Shown in pieces: positions 9,224 through 17,665 of a stretch of DNA of 64,000 nucleotides. Below the pieces are notes generated by a model. It was given only the letters and a program-made list of their open reading frames with translations, had not been told where the DNA came from and did not search any database. Origin of the DNA: Lichenicola cladoniae (lineage in GTDB: Bacteria > Pseudomonadota > Alphaproteobacteria > Acetobacterales > Acetobacteraceae); the NCBI RefSeq assembly GCF_013201075.1, contig NZ_CP053708.1, forward strand, positions 2,485,501 through 2,549,500, read 5' to 3'. The position numbers and the translations under genes were made by a program. Positions within the stretch are counted from its first letter, which is position 1. The number at the start of each line of letters is the position of its first letter.

Positions 9224-9809
9224 GGACCGTCCGACCGGCCCGACCGGCCAGCGCTACGGTTTTGGGACGATCATCCTTCACTGGCTGACGGCCCTCTTGG
9301 TCGTCACCAATTTCGCCCTGGCACAAACCTGGCGCTTCATGCCCAGCCACAGCCCGCAGCAAGGTTCGCTCAAGCACCTGCATATCTCGTTCGGCGTAAT
9401 GCTTGCGGCGGTGCTGTCCGTCAGGATCGTCTGGCGCCTGACGCACCGGCATCGATTTCCGGACACCGCCGGGCGTCTCGCAGGTGTCGCCGCCCGGACG
9501 GTTCATTTCCTGTTCTACGGGCTTCTTGTCGCGATGGTGCTGACCGGCCTCGGGAAACGATGGATCCCGGGCAGGCCGGTCGTGGTGTTCGGGCTGCCGA
9601 TCCCTCCACCGTTCGCCTTCGACCCGAGCTGGCGACCCTACGCGAACGATGTCCACCACTACCTGGCCTGGACCATCATCATCCTGTCCTCCCTGCATAC
9701 GGTTGCGGCACTCCTGCATCATTACGGTCGGCGAGACGGCGTGCTGAGACGGATGTTACCCGGCCGGCGGCGCAAAGCGTTTGTCGCAGTGCACAATTTG
9801 CGGTTATGA
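9216..9809 (+). CDS. Cytochrome b561-family di-haem membrane protein
   Basis: 197-residue inner-membrane electron carrier of the bacterial cytochrome b561 (CybB) family. Four hydrophobic helices carry histidines at haem-binding positions: H in IILHWLTALL, H in LKHLHISFG, and the pair in DVHHYLAW and LHTVAALLHH. Members pass electrons from the quinone pool to periplasmic partners or to oxygen species. It overlaps the creatininase gene by 8 nt, so the two are translationally coupled, though no shared pathway is known. The MFS gene follows. Confidence 0.88.
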   Translation: MGEDRPTGPTGQRYGFGTIILHWLTALLVVTNFALAQTWRFMPSHSPQQGSLKHLHISFGVMLAAVLSVRIVWRLTHRHRFPDTAGRLAGVAARTVHFLFYGLLVAMVLTGLGKRWIPGRPVVVFGLPIPPPFAFDPSWRPYANDVHHYLAWTIIILSSLHTVAALLHHYGRRDGVLRRMLPGRRRKAFVAVHNLRL

Positions 9810-9843
9810 CAGGCTCTCTCTTCCTGCCGCCGAGGGCGCTGCC

Positions 9844-11085
9844 GTGACGGATACCAAACTTCCAGCCAGGGCACCCCTCGTCCCTCCGCACGGCATCGGC
9901 TGGGCCATCTTCGCCCTCGCCGTCGGCGGTTTCGCGATCGGCACCGGCGAGTTCTCGATGATGGGATTGCTGCCGAGCGTCGCCGGCAACCTGCATGTGA
10001 GCGTTCCGGATGCCGGCAAGCTGATCAGCTTCTATGCGCTGGGCGTGGTGGTCGGTGCGCCGCTGATCACCGTGCTGTGCGCCCGGATGCCGCGGCGCCG
10101 GTTGCTGATGGCCATGATGGGGCTCTACGTGATCGGTAACCTGCTGAGCGCCCTGTCCCACGACTTCGCCACGATCGCTCTGTTCCGCTTCGTCAGTGGC
10201 CTGCCGCATGGTGCGTATTTCGGATGTGCCGCCCTGGTCGGTGCCTCGATGGTGGAGATGGGCAAACGTGCGCAGGCGGTTGGCCGGGTCATGCTGGGAC
10301 TCACCACCGCCACCCTGATCGGTGCTCCGCTCGCCGCCTGGTGCGGGCAGATGATAGACTGGCACCTGGCCTATGCATTCGTGGCGTTGATTGCCGCAAT
10401 AACAATAGGTTTGCTGGCGATCTTCCTACCGCCTATCGAGGCTGCGGAAGGCGCTTCGCCGTTGACCGAGCTCGGCGCGCTGACCCGGATCCAAGTATGG
10501 CTGGCCCTCGCGACTGCCGCAGTCGGGTTCGGCGGCTTGTTCGCGGTCTACAGCTACCTTGCTCCCGCGTTGATCAACAGTACCCGCATGGCGCCGACGC
10601 TGGTGCCGCTCGTGCTCGTGGTGCTCGGGCTCGGCATGGCGGTCGGCAACACGATCGGCGCCACCCTGGCCGACCGTAACCTGCGCATGTCGATCGTCGG
10701 CTTCATCGTTTGGAACGGCCTGGCTTCGCTGCTGTTCGTCTGGACCCTGCCGGCCTGGTGGGCGGTCACCATCGACGCGTTCCTGATCGGCTTCGGCGTT
10801 GCCCTGGCGCCCGCGCTGCAGACCCGGCTGATGGACGTGGCGGCGGACGCCCAGGCCCTGGCCGCGTCGCTGAACCACTCCGCCTTCAACATCGCCAACG
10901 GCCTCGGCGCGGCGTTCGCCGGTGCGGCGATCACTGCAGGCTATGGCTGGTCGTCGCCGGGCTGGGTCGGCGCGTGCCTCGCCGTGGGCGGACTGGCCAT
11001 CTTCATGGTGTCCCTGGCGATCGAACGGATCAGGCCTGCTTCCGCCGTAACACCAGCAAGAGCGCCAGAATCAGTAGCAGCGTAA
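9844..11085 (+). CDS. MFS exporter (AraJ/NepI-like, DHA1 type)
   Basis: About 413 residues with 12 predicted TM segments. The N-terminal GEFSMMGLLPSVAGNL and the cytoplasmic loop ARMPRRRLLM are typical of the DHA1 group that includes arabinose/purine-nucleoside exporters (AraJ, YdhP, NepI). The frame is open from 9781, but the GTG at 9844 has GAGGG 8 nt upstream and gives the normal N-terminus (VTDTKLPAR), avoiding overlap with cytochrome b561. Its 3' end runs 56 nt into the convergent SCO gene. Substrate unknown. Confidence 0.86.
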   Translation: MTDTKLPARAPLVPPHGIGWAIFALAVGGFAIGTGEFSMMGLLPSVAGNLHVSVPDAGKLISFYALGVVVGAPLITVLCARMPRRRLLMAMMGLYVIGNLLSALSHDFATIALFRFVSGLPHGAYFGCAALVGASMVEMGKRAQAVGRVMLGLTTATLIGAPLAAWCGQMIDWHLAYAFVALIAAITIGLLAIFLPPIEAAEGASPLTELGALTRIQVWLALATAAVGFGGLFAVYSYLAPALINSTRMAPTLVPLVLVVLGLGMAVGNTIGATLADRNLRMSIVGFIVWNGLASLLFVWTLPAWWAVTIDAFLIGFGVALAPALQTRLMDVAADAQALAASLNHSAFNIANGLGAAFAGAAITAGYGWSSPGWVGACLAVGGLAIFMVSLAIERIRPASAVTPARAPESVAA

Positions 11086-11800
11086 GCACTCCCATCAGCC
11101 GCAGGACCTTGACGATCGCCAGGCTGTAGCGGCCCGTCGCCGGGTCGTAATGGAAACACAGCAACAGGATCGACGGCGCGCGCTGGCCGATCGTTCCGGC
11201 CCTCGCCTGCGACAGCGCCGCCACCACCGCGCCCGGCTGATACCCGACGCCCAGCAGGTATCCCGAGACCGTTCCGTCCGGCGTCAGGATGACGATACCG
11301 GCCGGGTGCAGGAACTGCTTGAGCGAGACGTCATACCGGCTGTGATAGCCGACCGCCTGCTCGATCCGGCCGATCTCCGCTGACGGCGCCGTGGCGAAAT
11401 GCCAGCCCGACGCGGCACCGGGCACCGCGAACCGGGCCAAGTCTCGCGTCTTGGCCTCGGCCGCGTCCCTCGGACCCTCCGCCGGATCGATGCTGAGGAA
11501 CACCAGGCTGTAATCCTTCGGCAGATGCAGGCCACTTTCGGCCAGGGCCTGGAACGCATCGTCCCGGACCACGCCGCACAAGGCCGGACAGGCGAAATAG
11601 CCGAGCAGCAGCAAGGTCGGCTTGTGGTCGATCAGCCCGGCGAGGTTCGTCGCCCGCCCGTCGGAATCGACCATCCTGGTGGCCAGCGGCACATGCGCGC
11701 CGAGCTGCTGGTTGTAACCGATCCCGCCGAGGTCAGGCCCGGCGCCACCCAGTACTAGCGCCGCCCCCAGAAGAAGCGCGGTCCGAAACCGGTGTTTCAC
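11030..11800 (-). CDS. SCO1/SenC-family copper chaperone with C-terminal membrane anchor
   Basis: 256 residues with an N-terminal signal peptide, a thioredoxin-fold SCO domain and one C-terminal TM helix (about 233-251) ending RRKQA. Copper ligands are all visible: CPALC (C71, C75) and H165 in QFLHPAG. SCO proteins deliver copper to, or reduce, the CuA centre of cytochrome oxidase. The anchor is at the C-terminus rather than the more common N-terminus. It overlaps the dihydroorotase stop by 4 nt (ATGA), so expression is coupled to that gene. Confidence 0.9.
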   Translation of the reverse strand: MKHRFRTALLLGAALVLGGAGPDLGGIGYNQQLGAHVPLATRMVDSDGRATNLAGLIDHKPTLLLLGYFACPALCGVVRDDAFQALAESGLHLPKDYSLVFLSIDPAEGPRDAAEAKTRDLARFAVPGAASGWHFATAPSAEIGRIEQAVGYHSRYDVSLKQFLHPAGIVILTPDGTVSGYLLGVGYQPGAVVAALSQARAGTIGQRAPSILLLCFHYDPATGRYSLAIVKVLRLMGVLTLLLILALLLVLRRKQA

Positions 11801-13116
11801 CAGGCGAATTTAGCCAGCCGGCCCGATGGGCCTCCGAGCACCGTATCGTCGCGCATGACCGTGGTCCCGCGCAGGATCGTGGCGATCGGCCATCCGGTGA
11901 CCTGCATCCCGTCGAACGGCGTCCAGCCGCATGGCGTGACGATCCGGTCGTTGCTGATGGTGCGCCGGGCCTGCATGTCGACCAGCGTGAAGTCGGCATC
12001 GTTGCCCGCCGCGATCCGGCCCTTGCCCACCATGTTGTAGACGCGGGCCGGGCCGGCCGCCATCAGATCGACCACCCGCGACAGCGACAGCCGGCCGGCA
12101 TTCACATGGTCCAGCATCACCGGCACGATCGTCTGCACCCCGGTTAGCCCGGCCGGGCACCCCGGCCATTCCCGCTGCTTGGCGCCCAGCGGATGGGGAG
12201 CGTGATCGGACGACACGGTATCGACGGTGCCGTCGCGCACCGCTGCCCAGCTCGCCTCGTAATGCCGGCGGTCTCGGATCGGCGGGTTCATCACCGCCAG
12301 TCCCCCAAGCCGCTCGTAGCAATCCGGCGCAACCTGGGTCAGGTGGTTCACCAGCACCTCGACCGTGGCGAGGTCACGGAATCCGCCGAGATAGCCCAGC
12401 TCCTCTTCCGTCGAGACATGCAGGATATGCGCGGAGCGACCGGTCTTGCGGGCCAGGGCCATGATCCGCCTGGTTCCCAGGAACGCACACTCCTCGTCCC
12501 GCCAGATCCGGTGCGTGTCGTACGGCATCCCCGTGGTGAACAGGGACCGGCGCTCCTGCAGCCGGTATTCGTCCTCGCTGTGGAACGCGATCCGGCGCCG
12601 GCCACTTCGCATCACCGCTTCGATCCCGGCATCGTCCTCGATCATCAGGTCGCCGGTGGAACTGCCTGCGAACACCTTGACCGCGCAGACTCCGTCCCAG
12701 CCCTCGTACTCGCCGAGCGACGCGGTGTTCGCGCGTGTCGCCCCGACATAGAACCCGAAATCGGTGTAGCTCTCCCGCGCCGCGTACTCCTGTTTCCAGT
12801 GCAGCGTCCCGGCATCGGTGATCGCCGGGCTGGTGTTCGGCATGTCGAACACCGTGGTGATGCCGCCGAGGATCGCCGCCCGGGTCCCGGTCGGAATACT
12901 CTCGATCGCCGCGTCGCCCGGATCGCGCAGATGCACGTGCGCGTCGATCAGTCCGGGCAGCACATGCAGTCCGGTCGCGTCGATCGTCTCGGCTGCTTCC
13001 GCGTACGTCTCGACGCCCAGCGCCGCGATGCGCCCGTCCCGCACGCCGATGTCGGTCTGCGTCTCGCCCCATGGCAGGACGCAGATGCCGTTGCGGATGA
13101 TCAGGTCGTAGCGCAT
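11797..13116 (-). CDS. Dihydroorotase-family amidohydrolase (class I type)
   Basis: 439-residue zinc amidohydrolase. Metal ligands: H60/H62 in DAHVHLRDPG, the lysine to be carboxylated K147 (AVKVFAGSS), histidines in IAFHSED and HILHVST, and the SSDHAPH motif. Class I dihydroorotases form dihydroorotate in pyrimidine synthesis; allantoinases and hydantoinases are close relatives, so pyrC is likely but not certain, and the neighbours (a SCO protein, an SDR) do not help. It starts at ATG 13116 and overlaps the SCO gene by 4 nt. Confidence 0.85.
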   Translation of the reverse strand: MRYDLIIRNGICVLPWGETQTDIGVRDGRIAALGVETYAEAAETIDATGLHVLPGLIDAHVHLRDPGDAAIESIPTGTRAAILGGITTVFDMPNTSPAITDAGTLHWKQEYAARESYTDFGFYVGATRANTASLGEYEGWDGVCAVKVFAGSSTGDLMIEDDAGIEAVMRSGRRRIAFHSEDEYRLQERRSLFTTGMPYDTHRIWRDEECAFLGTRRIMALARKTGRSAHILHVSTEEELGYLGGFRDLATVEVLVNHLTQVAPDCYERLGGLAVMNPPIRDRRHYEASWAAVRDGTVDTVSSDHAPHPLGAKQREWPGCPAGLTGVQTIVPVMLDHVNAGRLSLSRVVDLMAAGPARVYNMVGKGRIAAGNDADFTLVDMQARRTISNDRIVTPCGWTPFDGMQVTGWPIATILRGTTVMRDDTVLGGPSGRLAKFAW

Positions 13117-13202
13117 CGGCGGTGCCTCGTGACGGTCAGGATACCGAGCCTACGACACGGCACCATGTCCGAGAACCACCGGCCGAACACAGCATCCGGA
13201 TG

Positions 13203-13970
13203 TCAGGCGCCGCCCCAGTTCATCGTCAGGCCGCCATCCATGGTCCAGGTCTGGCCGGTCACGTAGTCGGCGTCGTCCGACGCCAGAAAGACTGCCAGTC
13301 GCGCGATCTCTTCCGGCTGTCCCGGCCGGTGCCAGGGGATCGAGTCCATCGATTTCCTGCTCTTCTCCGGATCGTCCAGCGTTTCCTGGGTCATCGGGGT
13401 CTGGATCAGGCCGGGCGCGATGTTATTCACGTTGATCCGGTCGGGTGCCAGCTCGATTGCGAGGCTGCGGGTCAGCGAGCCGACGCCCGCCTTCGCCATG
13501 CCGTACGGCGCGCTGCCGGGTGTAGGCAGGTGCTGGGCCACCGAACTGATGGTTACGATCCGACCCTTGCCGCCGTGCTTCTTGCGCAGCCGGATGAAGG
13601 CGCGGCAGCAAAAGAGCGGTCCCATCAGGTCGGTGCGAAGAACCAGCTCCAGCATCTCGTCTTCGAGCTCGGCGACCGGCGTGCCGCCCATGCCCTTGCC
13701 GGCGTTGTTGACCAGCACGTCCACGATGCCGAGCCCGGATGCAGCCTGGAACAATGCCTCGACATCCGCGGGCCGGCCGACATCGCCCTGCACCACGACG
13801 GCGCGCCGCCCGGCCTTCTCGACCCGGCGCTTGGTCTCCTCGGCACCCTCGCGGTCGGTATGATAGCCGATGCACACGTCGGCGCCTTCGTGGGCGAACA
13901 ATTCGGCGATCGCCTGACCGATGCCGGAGTCGGCTCCGGTCACGATCGCGATCCGGTGTTCGAGCTTCAT
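13203..13970 (-). CDS. Short-chain dehydrogenase/reductase (SDR)
   Basis: 255 residues of a classical SDR: cofactor motif TGADSGIGQA (11-20), NNAG (88-91), and the catalytic set S142/S143, Y156 and K160 (YGMAK). Similar to glucose 1-dehydrogenase/3-oxoacyl-ACP-reductase-like enzymes. The residue after the second strand (GYHTDREGAE) hints at NADP preference, though this is uncertain. A transcription unit of its own, just after a damaged phosphate-transporter gene. Confidence 0.88.
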   Translation of the reverse strand: MKLEHRIAIVTGADSGIGQAIAELFAHEGADVCIGYHTDREGAEETKRRVEKAGRRAVVVQGDVGRPADVEALFQAASGLGIVDVLVNNAGKGMGGTPVAELEDEMLELVLRTDLMGPLFCCRAFIRLRKKHGGKGRIVTISSVAQHLPTPGSAPYGMAKAGVGSLTRSLAIELAPDRINVNNIAPGLIQTPMTQETLDDPEKSRKSMDSIPWHRPGQPEEIARLAVFLASDDADYVTGQTWTMDGGLTMNWGGA

Positions 13971-14032
13971 GACAGGTCTCCTCGGTCAATTCGGCGACCG
14001 AACGCCTGAACCGTTGCCGGGACCGATGCTGC

Positions 14033-14054
14033 CCGCACACAAGCCGGTGTGCGG
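14033..14054. terminator. GC-rich hairpin downstream of the PiT remnant
   Basis: Perfect 8-bp inverted repeat CCGCACAC / GTGTGCGG with an AAGCCG loop, 1 nt after the stop codon of the PiT remnant (minus strand). It has no T-tract, so it is at best a weak or relic terminator. Confidence 0.45.
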
Positions 14055-14055
14055 C

Positions 14056-14198
14056 TCAGCTCACCGCATGTGCCAGCCAGTAGAACACCGCACCCACCAC
14101 CGCGGACGCCGGCAACGTAACCACCCACGCCACCACGATGTTGCGCCGACACCGACGATTGACCCGGTCACCATGTGCGTCATCGAGACCGGCGAGGT
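14056..14198 (-). pseudogene. PiT-family inorganic phosphate transporter, C-terminal remnant
   Basis: The minus strand reads TSPVSMTHMVTGSIVGVGA, the conserved PVSTTHxITGSIxGVG loop of PiT transporters, and then, after a frame change and loss of the normal RRxSAVRW segment, RRNIVVAWVVTLPASAVVG...YWLAHAVS and a stop, the last TM helix of the same family. The middle and whole N-terminal part of the gene are missing, and the 3' end of the MFS gene abuts it. This is a decayed gene, probably cut by a deletion that joined the MFS gene to its end. Confidence 0.75.
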
Positions 14199-14234
14199 CC
14201 GGGCCCGGACCTGCTCAATCCACAAAGTCGCCGA

Positions 14235-15671
14235 TCAGCCGCTCGTGCGCGCGGTTCCGAGCCGCGACAGGCTGATGATAGCGGCTACCAGCGCGAAGGC
14301 CGCGCCAACCTCCATGCACGCCGTCGAACCGTGATCATGGGTCAGCAAGAATATCATCGCGACGAGCGCCGCACCGCTGGTCTGACCCAGCAGCCGGGCG
14401 GTGGACAGCATTCCGCTGGCGCCCCCGGCCCGGCTCCTTGGCGCGGACAGCAGCATGGTCCGGTTGTTCGGCGTCTGGAACAGGCCGAACCCGGCGCCGC
14501 ACAGGGCCAGCCGCCAGATCAGCGCGACATTGTCCGGATGCGCCGGCAGCGCGGCGATCAGCAACAACCCGGCGGCCAGGGCCACCAGGCCGAGCGCACC
14601 GAGCAGGCCGGCGGGAACACGGTCCGACAACCGGCCGGCCATCGGCGCCACCACGACCAGCGCCAGCGGCCACGGCGTCAGCAACAGGCCGGTCTGCACT
14701 TCGGAGTGGCCGAGCGTGTTCTGGATGTAGAACGGAAGGGACACGAACGCGAGCATCTGCGCCGCGAACGACATGACCGACGTCGCGATCGACAATGCAA
14801 AGATCGGTATCCGCAGCAGGTCGATCGGCAGCAGGGGAGCAGCCTGGCCGAACTGCCGGCGAACCAGCAGAATGCCACACGCCAGGGTCGCGACCGTCGT
14901 GGCAATCAGCAGCGGCATGTCCGATTTATGGCCGACGCTGTCTATCGAAACGATCAGTAGCCCGAACGTCGCAGCGCTCAACAGCGCACTCAACGTGTCG
15001 AACGGGCGCACGGCAACCGGTGTGCGTGGCAGGCTGGTTATCGCGATCAACACTGCAACGATGCCGATCGGCACATTGACCGCGAACAGCCAGGGCCAGT
15101 TCGCCAGGCTGAGGATCCCGGCGGCGACCGTCGGCCCGACCGCCGTCGCCAGCGCAACCACCATCGCGTTCAGGCCGATGCTTCGCCCCAGATGGCGCTT
15201 CGGATAGATGAAGCGGAGCAGGGCGGCATTGACGCTCATGATGCCGGCGGCGCCGAAACCCTGCAGCACGCGCGCCAGTGTCAGCCCGACCAGCGACCCC
15301 GACAGCGAGCACAACAACGAGCCGACCACGAACAACACGAGGCCCGCGCGGTAGACACGCTGGTAGCCGACGATCTCGCCCAGCGAGGCCAGCGGCAGCA
15401 GGCTCACCGTGATGGCGAGCTGATAGGCGTTGACCACCCAGATCGAGGAGGCCGGGCTGACATGCAGGTCGCGGGCGATCGTCGGCAAAGCCACGTTCGA
15501 GATCGTGCCGTCGAGCACCGCCATGCTGATGCCGAGAAAGATTGTGGCCATCGCCCAGTAGCGGCGGGGTCCCGGCAGCCCATCCTCTTCTATCGTGGGG
15601 GCGACGTGCCCGGCGCTCCCGTCCGCACCCGGATATTGCATGCTCACCAGGTCATCCTCGGGCATCCGCAC
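14235..15671 (-). CDS. MFS multidrug transporter, 14-TM DHA2 (EmrB/QacA) type
   Basis: 478 residues with about 14 hydrophobic segments and the DHA2 signatures: AVLDGTISNVALPTIARDL in helix 1, a WVVNAYQL loop, and GLTLARVLQGFGAAG in helix 4. Members of this group export dyes, drugs and organic cations by proton antiport. The first in-frame ATG (15671) gives a 40-residue hydrophilic leader; a later ATG (MQYPG) may be used. It lies 27 nt after the exported nuclease fusion on the same strand, so the two may be cotranscribed. Confidence 0.88.
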   Translation of the reverse strand: MRMPEDDLVSMQYPGADGSAGHVAPTIEEDGLPGPRRYWAMATIFLGISMAVLDGTISNVALPTIARDLHVSPASSIWVVNAYQLAITVSLLPLASLGEIVGYQRVYRAGLVLFVVGSLLCSLSGSLVGLTLARVLQGFGAAGIMSVNAALLRFIYPKRHLGRSIGLNAMVVALATAVGPTVAAGILSLANWPWLFAVNVPIGIVAVLIAITSLPRTPVAVRPFDTLSALLSAATFGLLIVSIDSVGHKSDMPLLIATTVATLACGILLVRRQFGQAAPLLPIDLLRIPIFALSIATSVMSFAAQMLAFVSLPFYIQNTLGHSEVQTGLLLTPWPLALVVVAPMAGRLSDRVPAGLLGALGLVALAAGLLLIAALPAHPDNVALIWRLALCGAGFGLFQTPNNRTMLLSAPRSRAGGASGMLSTARLLGQTSGAALVAMIFLLTHDHGSTACMEVGAAFALVAAIISLSRLGTARTSG

Positions 15672-15698
15672 AATCAGGCCGGCAGTATGGTCCCATCG

Positions 15699-17366
15699 TC
15701 AGGACGGATCAAAAGCCCGCAGTTCCTCGTGATGGATCAGGTAGACGCCGTTCGTACGCGCGAGCTGCCGGGCCGCCGGCGTGAACGACGCATTCGACAC
15801 CACCGCCGCCAGGTCGGCCCGCTGGTGCAGCCGCGCGGCCGAGATCGCCTGCACCGCCGAGTTGCCGACCGGACTGCTGTACAGCTTGCACTGGAGAACC
15901 AGCGACCTGCCGGCACGACGCGCCAGCACGTCCGTGCCCTGGTCGCCGCTTGCCGCCGTCACCTGCGCCTTCCAGCCGGCCGCGCGCAACAATATCGCGC
16001 AATGGCGCTCGTAGTCGGCCGGCTCCATCCGCGGGTCGAATATCCGCGGATCGCTGACGAACCGCTCGCGTATTGCCTCGGACCTGCCCAGTGCCGACCC
16101 CGGTGCCGACGCCGCGAGTTCGAGCCGATGCTCGACGTCGCCGTTAATGAGCAGCCACTGGTCATCGAGCGCGTTCGCGGCCAGCAGCGGCATGATCCGG
16201 GTCTTGTAGAAATACGCCCGTTCCTTGTTCCAGCGGGCAAGATCGATTGTCCCGTAGGCGTCCACGCCGACCAGCTGCAGTTTCCTGATCTGCAGCGTGC
16301 GCTGGTGGGTCACGATCTCCTGCACCGCAAGTCCGTACGCTTGTCGCGCCCGTCGCCGTCGCGACCGCGCCCCGTGCAGACGACGCACGCCGACCACACC
16401 CAGCACCATCCCGGCGATCACCAGGATGACGACCGCGATCCGGCCGCTGCCACCGGAACCGGTTGCAGCGAGGTCCTGAGGCCTCGGCCTAAGGTTTTCC
16501 TGTTTCTTGGCTGGTGCCAACGGCTTCCGCTCGGCGACCGTGGTCACATCGCCCGGGCGGAAATACAGCGGTGGTTCGCCGATCACCGCCGGGACACGCC
16601 GCAGCAGAAGCAGCCCGCGTTCCTCGGCAACCTTCTCCCAGCGTTGCGCCGGGAGAGCTTCGAAGCAGTGCCCGTCCGCACGGTCGGTCGCGATCGCCTG
16701 GATGCCGTCGGCACGCGGATCCGAACAGGCCACGATCATCGAAGCCGTCCGGAACATGTCGGTCGCAACGACCGGGCTGCGCAGCGCAACGGCATCGGCG
16801 TCCGACATGAAACCGGCCGCGTCCGGCCGGTGCGCGACGCGTTGCCATGTCATGATCGCAGCGCGCGTCGCATTGCCATAGACCCCGTCGCCCTCGGTTC
16901 CCGCTGCCAGGAACCCGAGTGCGACCAGGCGCTGCTGCAGGCCGATCGCCTGTTCGATCGGTCGCGATGCCTCCTCGCGCGCCGGCCCCGACATCTGCCC
17001 GAGCCAGACAGCGCGGTCAGTCTCGGTTTGCGCGGCATAGCAGGCCGGCACGCCGGGTGGCATCGGACGATGCCGCGCGTTCGATGCCGGGACATCGCAG
17101 GCGGCGCGAAGCCTGCTGTCGAACATCGCGGCCTGCGCACGCAGCGCTTTCCATCCGCCCGGGCCATACAGATGCCGAAGCGCTTGGTACGATTGCGCGA
17201 GCATCAGTTCCTCGCGGCTCATGCCGGTATCGTCGCAGATCAGTTGCGACAGCCTGTCGGCGGGTGCCGGGCGCGGGCAAACGAAGCTCGGGCCGATGCG
17301 CACAGACTCCGCAATGCCCGCCGCCGGCATCAGAAGCAGGAACAAGGGCAAGGCAACGCGCTTCAT
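15699..17366 (-). CDS. Exported peptidoglycan-binding / TM / Mrr-type restriction endonuclease fusion
   Basis: About 555 residues in an unusual order. A signal peptide (MKRVALPLFLLLMPAAGIA) is followed by a cysteine-containing region resembling LprI/DUF1311 (about 25-115), a peptidoglycan-binding-like repeat (about 140-177; LQQRLVALGFL...GVYGNATRAAIMTWQ), a TM helix (about 309-327) with a following RSRRRRAR patch, and a C-terminal Mrr_cat nuclease domain (about 450-540). The nuclease motif is intact: GDQGTDV (D475, D479) and Q492-C-K494. The topology puts the first half in the periplasm and the nuclease in the cytoplasm. The frame opens at TTG 17378, but ATG 17366 starts the signal peptide. 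Function unknown. Confidence 0.8.
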   Translation of the reverse strand: MKRVALPLFLLLMPAAGIAESVRIGPSFVCPRPAPADRLSQLICDDTGMSREELMLAQSYQALRHLYGPGGWKALRAQAAMFDSRLRAACDVPASNARHRPMPPGVPACYAAQTETDRAVWLGQMSGPAREEASRPIEQAIGLQQRLVALGFLAAGTEGDGVYGNATRAAIMTWQRVAHRPDAAGFMSDADAVALRSPVVATDMFRTASMIVACSDPRADGIQAIATDRADGHCFEALPAQRWEKVAEERGLLLLRRVPAVIGEPPLYFRPGDVTTVAERKPLAPAKKQENLRPRPQDLAATGSGGSGRIAVVILVIAGMVLGVVGVRRLHGARSRRRRARQAYGLAVQEIVTHQRTLQIRKLQLVGVDAYGTIDLARWNKERAYFYKTRIMPLLAANALDDQWLLINGDVEHRLELAASAPGSALGRSEAIRERFVSDPRIFDPRMEPADYERHCAILLRAAGWKAQVTAASGDQGTDVLARRAGRSLVLQCKLYSSPVGNSAVQAISAARLHQRADLAAVVSNASFTPAARQLARTNGVYLIHHEELRAFDPS

Positions 17367-17665
17367 CAAGGCACTCAAATCGGACTCACGTTGCCGATTC
17401 TCGTTTATGAGCCACGCTGTGACAACAACTGCTTTAGTTCGAACCGCTATCGCACCGTAAGCGGTTAGTGCACGCGCCTCGACTCGCTACCGCCGAGTTC
17501 GACCCTCCGCGGACCAGCATGTTCGACGAGCAATTTCCTCTGGCGAACGGGCACGACCGCACTCCCGGCCAGGCAGGCGATGCGGCTACGTTTACACCAG
17601 GCAGGTGGCCAGCTTCGGGACGCACCTCGATCGGCGTTGTTGAATCCCCCGCGATCCGGCGCACA
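17367..17665. other. Intergenic region, nothing recognised
   Basis: About 300 nt between the start of the nuclease fusion and the end of the AbrB-like gene, both minus strand. It should contain the promoter of the nuclease gene. Short ORFs on both strands have no recognisable product. The part near 17400-17470 is lower in GC than its surroundings. Confidence 0.4.

Noticed and set aside
15192-17468. 758-codon plus-strand ORF
   Set aside because: Antisense to the MFS pump and nuclease fusion; no motif.
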